A stretch of DNA of 64,000 nucleotides from Paratinospora sagittata (lineage: Eukaryota > Streptophyta > Magnoliopsida > Ranunculales > Menispermaceae): assembly GCA_035771175.1 (NCBI GenBank), contig CM069600.1, forward strand, positions 339,501-403,500. Direction: 5' to 3'. The position numbers were made by a program, and so were the translations under genes. The notes beneath the pieces were generated by a model, which was not told the DNA's origin, made no database searches, and saw only the letters and a list, made by a program, of their open reading frames with translations. Position 1 is the first letter of the stretch. Each line of letters begins with the position of its first letter. This document shows, in pieces, positions 13,801 to 25,558 of the stretch.

Positions 13801-13944
13801 CAAGTCCATGATGCGACGGAGCTCCTCTGCTGTGAACTTCACCTGCACAGCCAAAAAATAGGAATAATTTCAGATAACTTCCACTTAAAGAGGTAAACTC
13901 CAGTTCATCTAGTTAATCAGTTAGAGATTTGATATACGTACCAT
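10872..13944 (-). CDS. EEF2: Translation elongation factor 2 (eEF2), 843 aa
   Basis: Three coding exons on the minus strand: 13944-13942 (only the ATG), 13842-13755 and 13312-10872 (TAA stop 10872-10874). They total 2532 nt, giving 843 aa, the usual plant eEF2 length. Translational GTPase motifs are in order: AHVDHGKST P-loop near the N-terminus (split by the second intron within Gly), [13 protein letters not shown] switch I, DSPGHVDF, and NKMD. The C-terminal domain IV carries [17 protein letters not shown], including the His that becomes diphthamide (about residue 700), the target of ADP-ribosylating toxins. The protein catalyses GTP-dependent ribosomal translocation in the cytosol; the Arabidopsis counterpart is LOS1. 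A leader intron and telo-box/TATA promoter lie upstream at 14002-15500. No breaks or missing key residues. Confidence 0.98.
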
Positions 13945-14001
13945 CTTCACTGATTTGGAATATCACCAAAAAGGAATTGGGGCAAAAGAAAATTCAAGTT
14001 C

Positions 14002-15374
14002 CTGAAAAAGTCAAAAGAAAAATAAATAAAACAAGAACATGTAGCATTAAAAAGCTAGTTGACAATTATATCAACTAAATCAGGAGGGCAAACATTGCCG
14101 GTTGCAGCATGAAGGTCAATAGCACAGTAACTAATCTCATCATATACTTGAATCAACATAATTTTCATTAAAAACTCAAACAGATCAACCAAATAGTTTT
14201 ATGGATATTAAGAAATAATTCAATTACTTGGAAGGAACAAACATCTTAGGAAGTAATGAACAAGACACATCTGATTCAGAATAAATAACTACTATCCCAT
14301 TGCATTTTTTCTACAGACAACTCTTTTATTGGTCACACCACTGGATAGCATGTGAGGAAAGTACAACCAAAATGTTATCACAGAATCAATTACAGTCCAT
14401 AAGATCAGATCATGTATGATGACAACACTCTCATTCGTGGAGATGACGGCTTAAAATTTTGAGGAATATTCCACAGTTCTACAATTCCATCAAATTAAAC
14501 AACAGAATCAATCAATCAATCAGTAATAGATAACACAAACAATGCGATTGTGATGATAATATTAGTAAGATCCAGTCAAGTCCGCCGCCAAAGCCCTAGA
14601 ACTCCTAAACCAAGCTCCGGCAATCAAAACAATGCTCAATATGAATGGATCAACCAGACTAACATACCAAAGCAGGCGATAGAAAGAACACCAGTAACAC
14701 ATAACTATCATCAGATCTAATCTAAATAAATTGAAACATGACCTAGTACACATCAGATCCACAAATCCATCTTCAAATATCCAACTTCAGTTCCACTCAC
14801 AGCTTAAGAAACATCAAAGAAAATCAATTATCAACAACATCAAACAGAAATATAAGAAGAACAAGAAGAAGAGATTTTCACCAATCAAATTAAGCGGCAT
14901 TCATCAACAACTATGAATCGATATTTTGCAGAAAAAAGCATCAAAACACAGTTCAATCATTATCCACCTCCACCTCCACCTCCACTCACAGCTCAACAAA
15001 CATCAAAAAACGACTATCCACAATATCAAACAGAAGAATAAAAAGAAGAAATCAACTAAGAAGAAAGATTTTCACAGATCAAATTAAGCGGCAGACGTCA
15101 ACTATTTTGAATCTATATTTTGCAGAAAAAGCATCAAAACACAGTTCAATCATTATCCACCTCCACCTCCACCTCCACTCACAGGTCAAGAAACATAAAA
15201 AAAAACGATTATCAACAAAATCAAACAGAAGAATAAAAAGAAGAAGAAGAAGAAATTTTCACCGACAGCAATCAACTAAAATGAATCGATCGATGCAGAG
15301 ACGAATCAAAAACACAATTAGATCACCAAATCAGAACACAGAATTTGAAGTGAAATCTAGTGTTAGGGTTTTAC
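14002..15374 (-). other. EEF2: Leader (5' UTR) intron of eEF2
   Basis: Upstream of the eEF2 ATG on the minus strand, a polypyrimidine-AG acceptor (CTTTTTCAG followed by GAACTTG) lies at 14002 and a donor (CTTAG then GTAAAACC) at 15374. This predicts a 1373-bp intron in the 5' UTR. The UTR exons would be 13945-14001 and 15375 to about 15465. Long leader introns are common in plant translation-factor genes and often raise expression. Splicing is inferred from sites only. Confidence 0.65.
14775..15290. repeat. Imperfect ~190-bp tandem triplication in eEF2 leader intron
   Basis: Three diverged copies follow each other. Landmarks recur at about 189-194 bp: CCACTCACAG or CCACTCAC at 14793, 14982 and 15175, and ATTTTGCAGAAAAA at 14922 and 15116. 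The last two copies both carry a CCACCTCCACCTCCACCT tract. The copies are A/C-rich on the plus strand, hence T/G-rich in the transcript. Confidence 0.85.
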
Positions 15375-15472
15375 CTAAGAAGAAGAAGAAGAAGTGCGAA
15401 AACCCTCCTTTTCTCTCTCGCTCGCTCTCAGCAGCCGAAGAGGAGATACAGAGGAAATGAAGGTCGCTGAAC

Positions 15473-15500
15473 AAACCCTAATAGTGCAAACACTTATATA
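15473..15500 (-). promoter_or_regulatory. EEF2: eEF2 core promoter: TATA box and telo-box
   Basis: On the minus strand TATATAAG (15500-15493) is followed by TTAGGGTTT (15481-15473), the telo-box motif shared by plant promoters of translation-machinery genes. The start site would fall about 30 bp downstream of the TATA box, near 15465, just before a pyrimidine-rich leader. A second AAACCCT-type motif lies near 15400. Position and motif type both fit a housekeeping translation gene. Confidence 0.7.
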
Positions 15501-17770
15501 CCTGCACTCGCCGTTCGATCTCGCTCTTACCATCAGAACCGTCAATGTTCTTGAGATATTTTTTTTTATTAAAAAAGGAATATCCATGTGGTTGTTATTT
15601 ACCTCTTTATTCTTTGCTTTTTCTTTATTTCCGAACTAGTCCTTGCGACCCACGTATTGCTTGCTAGGTCATTGGTCTCAATCTCACTACCACTAACATA
15701 TAAAAAGATATTTGTAGTGGCACAAATAAAAGCTATATAAATATATTTGTATAATTTTTACTCTTTTCATTATCAAGGGTGGTTTAATTTAATAGATAAC
15801 TTACTCCATAAATAGAATTCATGACAAACAAACATAAAAACAATTGGTGAAATAGTAAGAGGACAGATTTTTTTCCGTGATGTATTGGGTTCGAGCTTCG
15901 GACCGAGCTTGGGACGTAGAATTTTGTCTTCACTGTACCGAAGGGGTGGCGTGGTCATTGCCTGGGTAAAGCCCTTGTGTTGCGATCACATGTCGAGACA
16001 TTCACACGTTATTGGACGGAATGCCACTATGGCCCGAGAGTTTTTTCAGTATGTTTTTGGAGCAAAAGAGAACTTATTTTGTACTAAACTACAGTAAAAA
16101 AAAAGTATATAATTTACTATTTTTAGAAGAAGCTGAGAAAAATCAACTTTTATCGAAAGTGTTTCTTGAAAAAATTATTTTTAGAAAGCTATTCCAAATA
16201 GGACCTTTATGATGCTCGTTCCACATGAAATAGTCTTTATAGTAAAAGTAAACTCGTCGGGGACACCACCCAGATTACAAGGAAAAAAAGAGAGCTTCTA
16301 CTATATATCATAAAACATGAGGAAGGGTTAACCATTTTGTTAGAGCTTGGCTTTTTAAATTAGAGTTATGATGTTCCCCTTATAATAAAATGTAAGTTAT
16401 TGTGAGTCCTAAGATAAATATAAAAATGTAAGTTACACGTAGGGTTGTGAGAAATTCATAGAGGTCAATGTTATTCATGAATATTGTTTGAAAAAAAAAA
16501 AAAAAAAGAAAAAAACACACTTCATGAGTATACTAATGTATAATGGAAAGGAATACATTATCAGCTGAGTTATATTAAGTATAAGTTAATTATAAGCTCA
16601 AAATGCATGCTAATTAATTTAATTCGAATAGGACTAATCTTGAATTAACTTCTACTAGACAGAAAAAACTTATAAATTGATGATTTTGAATATCATATAA
16701 AATATTTTATTGGTGTAAGATTTGACCAATACTAAAAGACGATGAGTTGGAGGAGACACGCTGATCTGAAACCCACTTAGGTGATGACTTGATTGCCTAA
16801 GATCTCTAATCTGAAAGGAAAAGAAAGGGAAAGAATAGGCTATCGTAAGTAACACAGGTGTGGTGCTAACTGAAGACTTTCAGATGCCTAAGTCAGTTCA
16901 AAGCTCCGTAGAGTATTAATCACACTGACTTGGTAATTAATTGTATTTCTCGTTAATGAAGGGTCAAGGGATGTTTTTAGTAGTTAGGATCTTCAGCCTG
17001 GTTGGCGTCTTGCCGTATTTTTAGTGCAGAATCTCAAATTTGTCGCAGTGAATCTCGTGTGATCCTTATCCGTGTCGAATAATAATTTCATTAGTTAGCT
17101 CAGTATGTTGAGTTGACGGTCTATCGTTGTGTATGAGTCCATATGTCTGTGTTGACAGGTTGATACCTAGTCGGTACCCTGGTATCTGCTCGGATGTATG
17201 AGCTGGCATTCATGTCGTTGCTGACAGGTCGACTACAATTCTGGCAAGTCAGTGAGTTTAGACATAAGGTCGCTATCTAGATCTATCGAGCTGACTTTAT
17301 CGCTTGGTGGATGGTTTGGTTGAAGTGGCTGATGACTGGGCATCCAGCTTGGTACACCAAAAAATGGGTCCAATACCTTTCATTTACTATTTGAAAAAAC
17401 TTAATAATTGTTATTTGGATAATTTTACAATGTGAAATTTTTTGACGTATAATTGCTTTTTGAAACCTTTGTTATATATAATGTTTTTAATAGTTTACTT
17501 ATTTTGAACATTTTGTAGGGGAGTTATGTGGTGCGTATTAAAATAATTATATTAGATTGAATGCACATTAGATTTTAAAAAATCACTATTTGATCGGTTT
17601 GGATTATATATAGGCCATTTCATAACATATGTTAGTAAAAAAAAAAAATCCATTAACATATGATGTATTTGGAACAACTTCTACTAGTTTTTTCTTTTTC
17701 TTTTTCTTTTTTTTTTTAATAAATATAACTTCTACTCGTTATAGCTTTTAAATATAACTTCTACTCATCA
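15501..17770. other. Intergenic region upstream of eEF2
   Basis: No gene recognised. It holds a MITE relic (about 16018-16212), a GC-richer stretch of unknown nature (about 16720-17350) and AT-rich spacer. A 17-bp motif beginning AAATATAACTTCTACTC occurs twice near 17724 and 17750. Short open frames near 15773-16097 have no family signature. Confidence 0.5.
16018..16212 (+). mobile_element. MITE relic of the 33836-34216 family
   Basis: It shares the order GAGAG-TTTTTTCA, TTTTTGGAGCAAAA, AAACT(A/G)CAGTAAAAAAA, CTATTTTTAGAA-AAGCTG and an end TTCCAAATAGGACC with the two elements at 33836-34216. No coding capacity. Boundaries are approximate and no target duplication was found. Confidence 0.55.
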
Positions 17771-17774
17771 AAAA

Positions 17775-17975
17775 ATGTTAACAGTTGGTTGAGAAACTTA
17801 GTATAAGTAAAGTTGATGTGTAGGTCTCGAGTTCGAGTCTGGACATGTCCCCATTTATCTGTCCCTCTTAGGAAGGTCAACCCAAATGCCTGAATCCGAG
17901 AAAATTAGTCACATCCAAAGATAAGGATGACACTTCCTGAGTGCCAAAATATCGATAATAAAAAAAATAAAAAAT
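17775..17975 (+). mobile_element. tRNA-derived SINE, next to a LINE
   Basis: RNA polymerase III-like boxes are visible: box A TGGTTGAGAAA (17786-17796) and box B AGTTCGAGTCT (17830-17840). The body contains AACCCAAATGCC and ends with GAGTGCCAAAATATCGATAA then an A-rich tail. The SINE split at 51930-55121 shares the body and the ATCGATAATAAAAAAA tail, so this is a dispersed family. The LINE at about 17995 begins right behind its tail. Target duplication not resolved. Confidence 0.7.
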
Positions 17976-18088
17976 AAAAACTATCCTATTTTTTCAAAGT
18001 GCGTTCTTTGGATGCAGTTCTCTCGCATGAGAGCTTTTTTCTCACATTTGAGTGGGTTCTCTTTGTCCTATGTGCGTTTTCTCGTCAA

Positions 18089-18955
18089 CGATGGATTTTG
18101 AAGTTAAGGGGATTTGGAAGTCCTTTGCGATTTCGAAATAAGAAGTAAAGATTTTTTAAGTGCTTGAGACTGACAACCGACCATCTGATTGACCTTAAAC
18201 TCCGTTTGTATACAAAGCTCATCACCTCCAAAAGATTCAATAAGGACGCTTTCAAAAAGACCATGATACAGGCTTGGTCCTCAAACAGGCCGATATTAAT
18301 GGTTGAAGTGAGAGCCAACGTTTTCCTTGTCAAGTTTAGCCATGCAATGGATCGAATGAGGGTTCTCGAAAACGAACCCTGGCATTTCAATAATGCTCTA
18401 GTTGCTTTAGCATAAGTGAATGGCGTCCAGAGACCGAGAGATTTGGTGATTAACAAAGTAACGCTCTGGATTCAGGCGTTCAACCTCCCCCTAAGTTCCA
18501 TGACCAAGGAGGTCGGGAAAGTGATTGGGAATGTTGTTGGTGAGTTTATTTAAATGGGAGAAGATCTTGAGGGGAGGTTTTGGGGAAAATCCCTAAGAAT
18601 TCGCGTTGCCATTGATACCTCAAAACCTATTAGAAGGGGGGTCAAAACAAAACTTCATCATAAAAAAAAAACTATTTGGGTTGACCACAAATATGAGAGG
18701 CTCCCAGACTTTTGTTTTCGTTGTGGAAAATTGGACCATACTCAGAGGAGTTGTACTAGCGAGATCGGTGATGGTGCTCACAACCCAAACAACAAAAAAT
18801 TGGGCTTCGAAAAGTGGTTAAAAGCTCAAGATCCTGTCTGGAGTGGCTCAAGAACCCAGGACAACACCTCGCAGGAGAAAGAGGGTGGCTCTTCCTCCTC
18901 GCCGGTGACCGGGAAATCTTGTGCTGATTTGATGTGGCTTACGTCAAAGAGTTAG
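18089..18955 (+). pseudogene. LINE ORF1 (DUF4283 + CCHC zinc knuckle), broken
   Basis: The segment at 18164-18415 reads like DUF4283 of plant L1 ORF1 proteins (AFKKTMIQAWSSNRP, VFLVKFSHAMDRMRVL, then PWHFNNALV). The segment at 18554-18955 has a CX2CX4HX4C knuckle (CFRCGKLDHTQRSC) preceded by the usual basic WVDHKYERLPDF stretch. Stops at 18413-18415 and just before 18554, plus earlier ones after the ATG at 18089, break the frame. The family function is binding LINE RNA in the ribonucleoprotein. Confidence 0.85.
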
Positions 18956-19122
18956 GATGGCAAGGAATGAAATGTCTTTACTGTGGAAAAAGGCACTGCC
19001 AATAGGGATGGTTTAGCATGCCCATCTTGTGGCTAAAGATTTGACTCTTCTGCAAAATTCGACGGCCAGAAGGGATGAGACAGCTCGAATGACACCTTAA
19101 AGAGTGAAAAAGTGACAAGTGT

Positions 19123-19560
19123 TGTCACACCCTGGGTTGCATAGCGTGCCCTCTACCCAGGTGTGGGCGCACCCCCTCAGGGCGAACGCCTAGCCATAGT
19201 ACCACATAATATTGTCACATCTAGCCGAATTCGCGATACCCAACAGGGCCCTAGTAACGGACTAGATCATTTACCCCCACTATATAAATGATCTAGTCCG
19301 TTACTAGGGCCCTTTTGGGTATCGCGAATTCGGCTAGATGTGACAATATTATATGGTATTATGGCTAGGCGTTCGCCCCGAGGGGGTGCGCCCATTTATA
19401 TAGTGGGGGTAAATGATCTAGTCCGTTACTAGGGCCCTGTTGGGTATCGCGAATTCGGCTAGATGTGACAATATTATGTGGTACTATGGCTAGGCGTTCG
19501 CCCCGAGGGGGTGCACCCACACCTGGGTAGGGGGAACGCTGTGCAACCCAGGGTGTGACA
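19123..19560. mobile_element. Foldback element with asymmetric palindrome, inside the LINE
   Basis: The element begins TGTCACACCCTGGGTTGC and ends with its near-perfect complement GCAACCCAGGGTGTGACA. AGTGT flanks it on both sides (19118-19122 and 19561-19565), a 5-bp target duplication. A left arm of about 150 bp is matched by two successive copies of its complement: landmark GATCTAGTCCGTTACTAGGG begins at about 19289 and again at about 19415. It is GC-richer than its surroundings and has no convincing ORF. The class is uncertain: TG...CA ends with a 5-bp duplication recall an LTR, while long inverted arms recall a foldback DNA transposon. Confidence 0.8.
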
Positions 19561-20037
19561 AGTGTGCTCCCAAATATTGTCATGAATAGTGACAGTTCAA
19601 AAATACTGGCAAAAAAAGAATCTACGATCATGAACGTTCAAGAGATTTCCAACCCAACTGACACGTCTCCTCTCATCGTAGCTAATCCAACAGATAGGAA
19701 GACGACGTCACGATCTGTTTTATCCAAGACAGACCAGATCCCCCAGAGGAAGAAATCCTAAAGCTGAACCTTGATATCGACCCCTTTCTCACTAAGCTAT
19801 CTTGGGAAAAAAATGAGCAGTCTGCCTCGAGGAAGACAGTGCGTAAGGAAAACCTCAGTTCAAAGGAAGACAGTAAGGATGATCCAGCACGACGAACTAC
19901 CAACCCTGAAGCTATGGATGAAGGTCATGTCCCGAAGAGACCTCTATCTGTTGAGGAAGAAGCCCACTTTGATTCGCAGAAGTAACCCAAGATGTATGAG
20001 GTTCCCCAAATATGTGATTCAAGGCTCGCCGAAAGTA

Positions 20038-23000
20038 ATGAAACTCTTAGTTTGGAATGTTCGAGGGCTTGGAAACCCTCGTACATTCAACGACCTTTGC
20101 ACAATCGTGCGAAAACAAGATCCCACTGTGGTTTTCTTGATGAAAACAAGGATTCCCCTTGCTCGTGCTGAAAGAATAAGAGCATCCCTGGATTTCTCAG
20201 GATGCATTATGATTCCTAGAGCTAGAAACGGCGGTGGCCTCGTCCTTTTGTGGAAAAAATCAGTCAATATTAACCTGAGATCAATGTCCAAAAACCACAT
20301 CGATGCTTGGGTGGATGATGGCCTAGGCCCTCCGTGGCGATTTACTAGTTTCTATGTTGAACTAAATGCTTGTGATCGGTTTCTATCATGGGAACTCTTC
20401 CAAAGACTGCAAGACCAAATGGACATTGAGTGGCTGGTAGCTGGGGATTTCAACGAGATTCTCTTCCCTCATGAGGAGCGTGGGGTCCCCCCATGAAGTT
20501 TTTCAGAAATGTGATCAAGGCTTGCGGTTTATCTGAATTAGAGTTCAGGGGACTGTGGCCAACATGGAACAACAGAAGACAGGGTGAGGCTAACATCAGG
20601 GAAAGACTCGATTGTGCTCGCTACCCTAAAAATTAAGATTCCAATTTATGATATGCACTCATCTGGAGTACATGAACTCAGATCATCGCCCAATCCTCAT
20701 GGAAGAAATCCAAGCCAAGAGAACTGATGGCCCGACTCAAGGCAGAAGACCTTACTTCGAAGCATTTTGAGCCAGTGATTCAGAAATGAAGGAGATTGTT
20801 TATGGTGCGTGGAAGGACAATCTGCTTGAACAACCTGACAAATAGGTTTGGAGGTCGATCCACAGATGCATGTTCAACCTTCAGAATTAAGGCTGGAAAA
20901 AATTTGGGAAACTCCCAAAAGAAATTGAGAGGTCCGAGAAGAGCTGAATAAAGCGTATGATGGCACGCAAACTTCGAGGGAGTGGCAGACAGTTAAACAT
21001 CTTGAAGGCAAACTTGAGAAGTTATTCTCAAAAGAAGAAATGTTCTGGAATCAGCGTGCCAAGTTTTATTGGCTTTGCCATGGGGACAAGAATACAAAAT
21101 ATTTCCACTCAAAGGCCAAAGCACGTGAAAAGAACAATCAAATCAGAAAACTGAAGAACCCTGATGGATCGTGGGAATATGACATCGACAACATGGGTAA
21201 AATCATGGTGGTTTACTTCCAAGACCTGTTCATGACTTCCAGCCCTTCAGAGACTCAAATTGACATTGTGGCAGATTGCTTGGAGAGGCGTGTGATTGAA
21301 GAAATGAACAAGCAACTTTTATCACCTTTCTCTGAAGCTGAGGTAAAAGATGCATTGTTTTCCATGGCCCCCCTAAAAAGACCTGGTCCAAATGAGCTAA
21401 CTGCCCATATTTATCAATTGTACTGGGATTTAGTAGGGCCAGATGTTTGTAATGCCTGCATGTTTTGCTTAAATGGTGATGGGGACATTGGATGTTTTAA
21501 CCAAACTTACATTGCTTTTATACCAAAATCAAAAAACCCAACCAACCCTGTGGACTTTAGGCCCATTAGCTTATGCAATGTTATATACAAAATCATGGCA
21601 AAAATGTTAGCTAATAGGCTAAAACCCACCCTCGACCATATCATCTCTGAAAATCAGAGTACTTTTATAAAAGGTCGTCTCATCACGGATAATATCATTT
21701 TAGCCTTTGAACATCTTCACCACCTGAAAACCTTTAGGAATGGGAGGAATGGGTTCGCCGCCATCAAGGTGGACATGAGCAAAGCCTACGATAGAATTGC
21801 ATGGCCCTACCTTAAGGCATTTTTACACAAATTGGGTTTTAACCATCGATGGACTAACCTTATCATGAACTGTGTGACCACAATGTCCTCCTCAGTCATA
21901 ATTAATGGTCGAGCCAAATGACACATCCACCCATCTAGGAGCCTGAGACAAGGGGACCCCTTATCTCCATACATGTTTTTGTTATGCGCGGAAGGCCTAT
22001 CGGCAGTTCCTATAAAGTCTGAACGAAATGGAGACCTTCAGGGTCTCAAAATTGTTAGGTCCAGCCCTAAGGTCTCACATTTGTTATTTGCGGATGATAT
22101 ATTAATTTTGTGTAGAGCAAATGCTTCTAACAGTTCTGCAGTTCAGGAAACATTGCAAACCTTTGGTGAAGTTTCAGGTCATCAGGTAAATGCCAACAAA
22201 TCGTTACTCTACTTCAGCCCTAATGTTAGGAACGATGACAGAACACAATTTGTGGAGCGAACATGCATATAAAATTGTGTCTTACACCCAAAGTACCTTG
22301 GCCTACCTTCCATTGGCCACCGCAGCAGAGTTGGAATGTTCCAATACATAAAAGACAAAATCTAGAAAGGCCTTCAACACTGGCACTCCAAACTTTTCTC
22401 CATGGGTGGGAAAGAGATCCTAATTAAAGCAGTCGCTCAAGCCCAACCAGTGTTCCCGATGAGTTGTTTCAGAGTCCCCAAATCCTTGTGCAATCAAATC
22501 AACTTAATGATTGGGCGCTTCTGATGGGGTGGAAATGAAAAACAATCAAAATCCACTGGAAAGGGTGGGATCACATGTGTAGAGCAAATGACAGAGGTTG
22601 CCTGGGCTTCAGGGCGTTTAAAGCATTCAACAGAGCTTTGTTGGCCAAACAAATCTGGAGGATTATGAATAATCCTAACTCTCTTGTCTGCTGAGTCCTC
22701 AAAGCAAAATATTTCCCTTCATCATCTATTTGGCAGGCTCAGGTTAAAGAGGGAGCTTCCCAAATTTGGAGGAGCATCATATGGGGTAAAGGAGTGGTGG
22801 AAAAAAGGATTAGATGGAGGGTTGGGAACGGGCGAGACATCTACATCTTTAATGATCCATGGTTCCCAAGAACAAACACCTTTAAGGTCATTACCCCACC
22901 ACGGAATTTCGGTAGCCTTAAAGTGGATGCCCTCTTAAATAGGGGTGAATAAGACTTAAACGCCCTTTCCGGAATTTTAACTCCTTGTTGATGTTGATGA

Positions 23001-24129
23001 AATTTTAAAGATTCCCCCAAGTAGGAGGGTCCTCCTGACAAACTTATATGGAACTTTACCAAATATGGGCAATACAGCGTAAAGAGTGGGTATCACATGT
23101 TGATGAATGAACAACAACTGGCTGAAAGCTCTGAAAAGGATTGCGATGCTGAGATGTGGAGGAAACTGTGGCACCTCTCCATCCCCCTAAAGTTAAGGAT
23201 TTTTTGTTTGGCGAGTTGTTCGCAATGCTATCCCCACCCTTGAAAATTTGAAGAAAAGGAAGGTTATTGAAAATGACACATGCCAACTGTGCCTTGAGGA
23301 AAGTGAAACAACTTTTCATGCCCTTGTTAAGTGCCTTAAGGCATCTCAGGTTTGGTAAGCATCTACTGCAGACTTTGAATACCAAGATATCCTTAGGTCC
23401 ATCCAACTAGTTCATATTAAAGAGCTTATCTTTACCCTTAAAAAATCAAATCTAGAGAAACTTTTCTTCACATGGTGGGCCATATGGAATGACCAGAATG
23501 CTAGAAGGATGGAAGGAAAATGGGTCTCAGTGGACACTATAACATGCAAAACATCCAACTATCGTGTGGACTTCCAACAAGCCAACCCGCCTTGCATACA
23601 AGATAGAATCTCTAGACCTACTCTTTGGTCTTCACCCTCACTTGGGATGTTTAAAGTCAATACTGATGTCAATATCAACATGGAGCGACATTGTACTGGT
23701 GTGGGCACCGTGATCCATGATTCCTTTGGTTTAGTTGTTGCTGTCATGGCTTCCTCTTGTAATGGGATGCTCTCGATTTTTTCAGCTAAACTATTGGCTA
23801 TTAGAACAACATTAGAGTTTGCAAAGGAAACAGACACCCCCATTAATGTCATTAAGAGTGATTCTTCAAGTGTTATCTCTGTTATAAATAGCTCTCCCAA
23901 AACATTCACTGAAGAAGGCGAACTTGCTACAGATTATAGTCTTCTTTGTCTTGAATTTTCAAATCTTTTTCTGCTATTTGTTCCAAGGTCTTGTAACCAG
24001 GCTGCTCACCGTTTGAGTAAGTGCAGTTTTTTGTTTTCCCTTCCTCACGTATGGTCAGAGGAATCCCCTCCTTGCATTGTCGATATTGTAATTGATGACG
24101 CTAGTCGTCTTTCTGTTTCTTTGGAATAA
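20038..24129 (+). pseudogene. LINE ORF2 (endonuclease, RT, RNase H), broken
   Basis: The endonuclease starts MKLLVWNVRGLGNP at 20038 and shows GDFNEILFPHEERG; the frame shifts near 20490. RT blocks at 21040-22272 include FRPISLCNVIYKI, DMSKAYDRI, RQGDPLSPYMF and FADDILI (the catalytic Y/FADD box). They are interrupted by one in-frame TGA at 21919-21921. The zinc-binding region has several stops. RNase H at 23509-24129 begins KVNTD, but the usual Glu of its second block is replaced (SAKLLAIRT), so the nuclease is probably dead too. Plant L1 ORF2 performs target-primed reverse transcription; this copy is inactive. Confidence 0.92.
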
Positions 24130-25174
24130 ATTGGTTTTTCTTAAAAAAAAAAAAAAAATGCATTCTGTAATACGCAACACCCACATAAATATAAAACACT
24201 ACCCCAAAATCCAACACTTATCTAAAAGTTGTGTATTCAAAAAATATAAATATTGTGCATGATTGAAATGTTATATGCGATAGAAATACCTATAATTATA
24301 AGTATTAAATAGTTAAAAATAGGAATAAGAGTAAAAAGTTATAAGTCATAACAATAAAATAAAAATACAAATAAATAAATAAATAACTCGAAATATAGAA
24401 GACATGTAAAAAAAATGTAGATAATTTGTCAAGATACAAAATTTACCATTTTATTATTCTTAACATTAGAGTAAATTTTTTTAATAACATGAAAAATAAA
24501 CTCTTAATGGACATTTTGAAAACTTTGGCAAGAATGCACACTTTCACAAACAAAAAGTTAAAGTATTATTACAGACTAGTACGAGGGCACCTGTGTTATG
24601 TTGCATGTGACGTGACATTTAAATTTAAAATTTTTTAATCTCTTTAACAAAAAAAATTGTTAAAAAATAGAAAATTGTAAAAAATTAAATTTAAAATGGG
24701 TAAAATTGTGAAATCATGTGTAATCGCGATAAATAGGAGATATGGAAGGAGTAAGTGGAAGTTATTACAACTACATAAATTACAAATTTAGCCTCATAAT
24801 TAATTTTAAATTTATAGGATAACCATAAGTTTAAAGGGGTAGTTTTGAAAGTTTGGTAAAATTGATCGCACGGTCAACTTTTTCCAGTATTTGCATTAGA
24901 ATAGATTTGCGTTCTCACGCGTTTAGTTTGTGATCTGGCTACAGTTTTTTGCATCCAAACAGTTTTTCATTTTTTTTGTTAAGAAAACATGTTATTTTCA
25001 AAAAACAATAAAAAGTCATTTTTCAAATTTTCTCTTTTTGAATTATATTTTTATTTTTAAATTACAAAACAAACACAACTTTAACAAAAAAAAAAAACTC
25101 AATTGGTCTATTTAAACTTTTTTTTATAATATTAATTTGGTAAAAAAAAAGCTATTTTTTTCTCTTTTAGAAAA

Positions 25175-25349
25175 CTTATTGATAATATTAATTCGATAAA
25201 AGAAAAAAGAAAAAAAAGAAAGAAACAAAGTTGATTGATCGGACGGCTAAGATCAGGAGCTGCTTATTGATAATATTAATTCGATAAAAGAAAAAAGAAA
25301 AAAAAAAAGAAACAAAGTTGATTGATCGGACGGCTAAGATCAGGAGCTG
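25175..25349. repeat. Tandem 88-bp duplication
   Basis: Two consecutive copies (25175-25262 and 25263-25349) start CTTATTGATAATATTAATTC and end GGCTAAGATCAGGAGCTG. They differ only by a few bases in an A/G-rich tract. High identity suggests a recent event. Confidence 0.93.
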
Positions 25350-25558
25350 CCGCACAAATTCTAAGATCGTAGTTTCCGTCAAACCAAGACCTGTTTTGGT
25401 AATTTCCAAGCTTCGTCTTTGCCTCTTACTTCCCCCCATTATTTTAATTCCAATTTCTTCTTATTATTTTATGCCGGCCATTCAAATTTTCTCACTTTGT
25501 TATCAAGGCCGACCTTTATTTATTTATTTATTTTACATTAATTTCTGTAAAAATTTAA

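Larger units (their letters stand above)
17995..24160 (+). mobile_element. L1-type LINE retrotransposon, near full length, decayed
   Basis: The canonical order of a plant L1 is present. ORF1 has a DUF4283-like region and a CCHC knuckle (18089-18955). ORF2 has an apurinic-type endonuclease (20038-20496 and beyond), reverse transcriptase (about 21040-22272), a decayed zinc-binding region (about 23000-23400) and RNase H (about 23640-24030). It ends in a poly-A tail at 24144-24158. Stops and frameshifts interrupt both ORFs, so it cannot move by itself. A 438-bp foldback element at 19123-19560 lies between ORF1 and ORF2. The 5' end is approximate, and I could not find matching target duplications. 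Confidence 0.9.

Noticed and set aside
19365..19631. Minus-strand 88-codon frame across the foldback element
   Set aside because: It follows the inverted-repeat arm and has no protein family signature.
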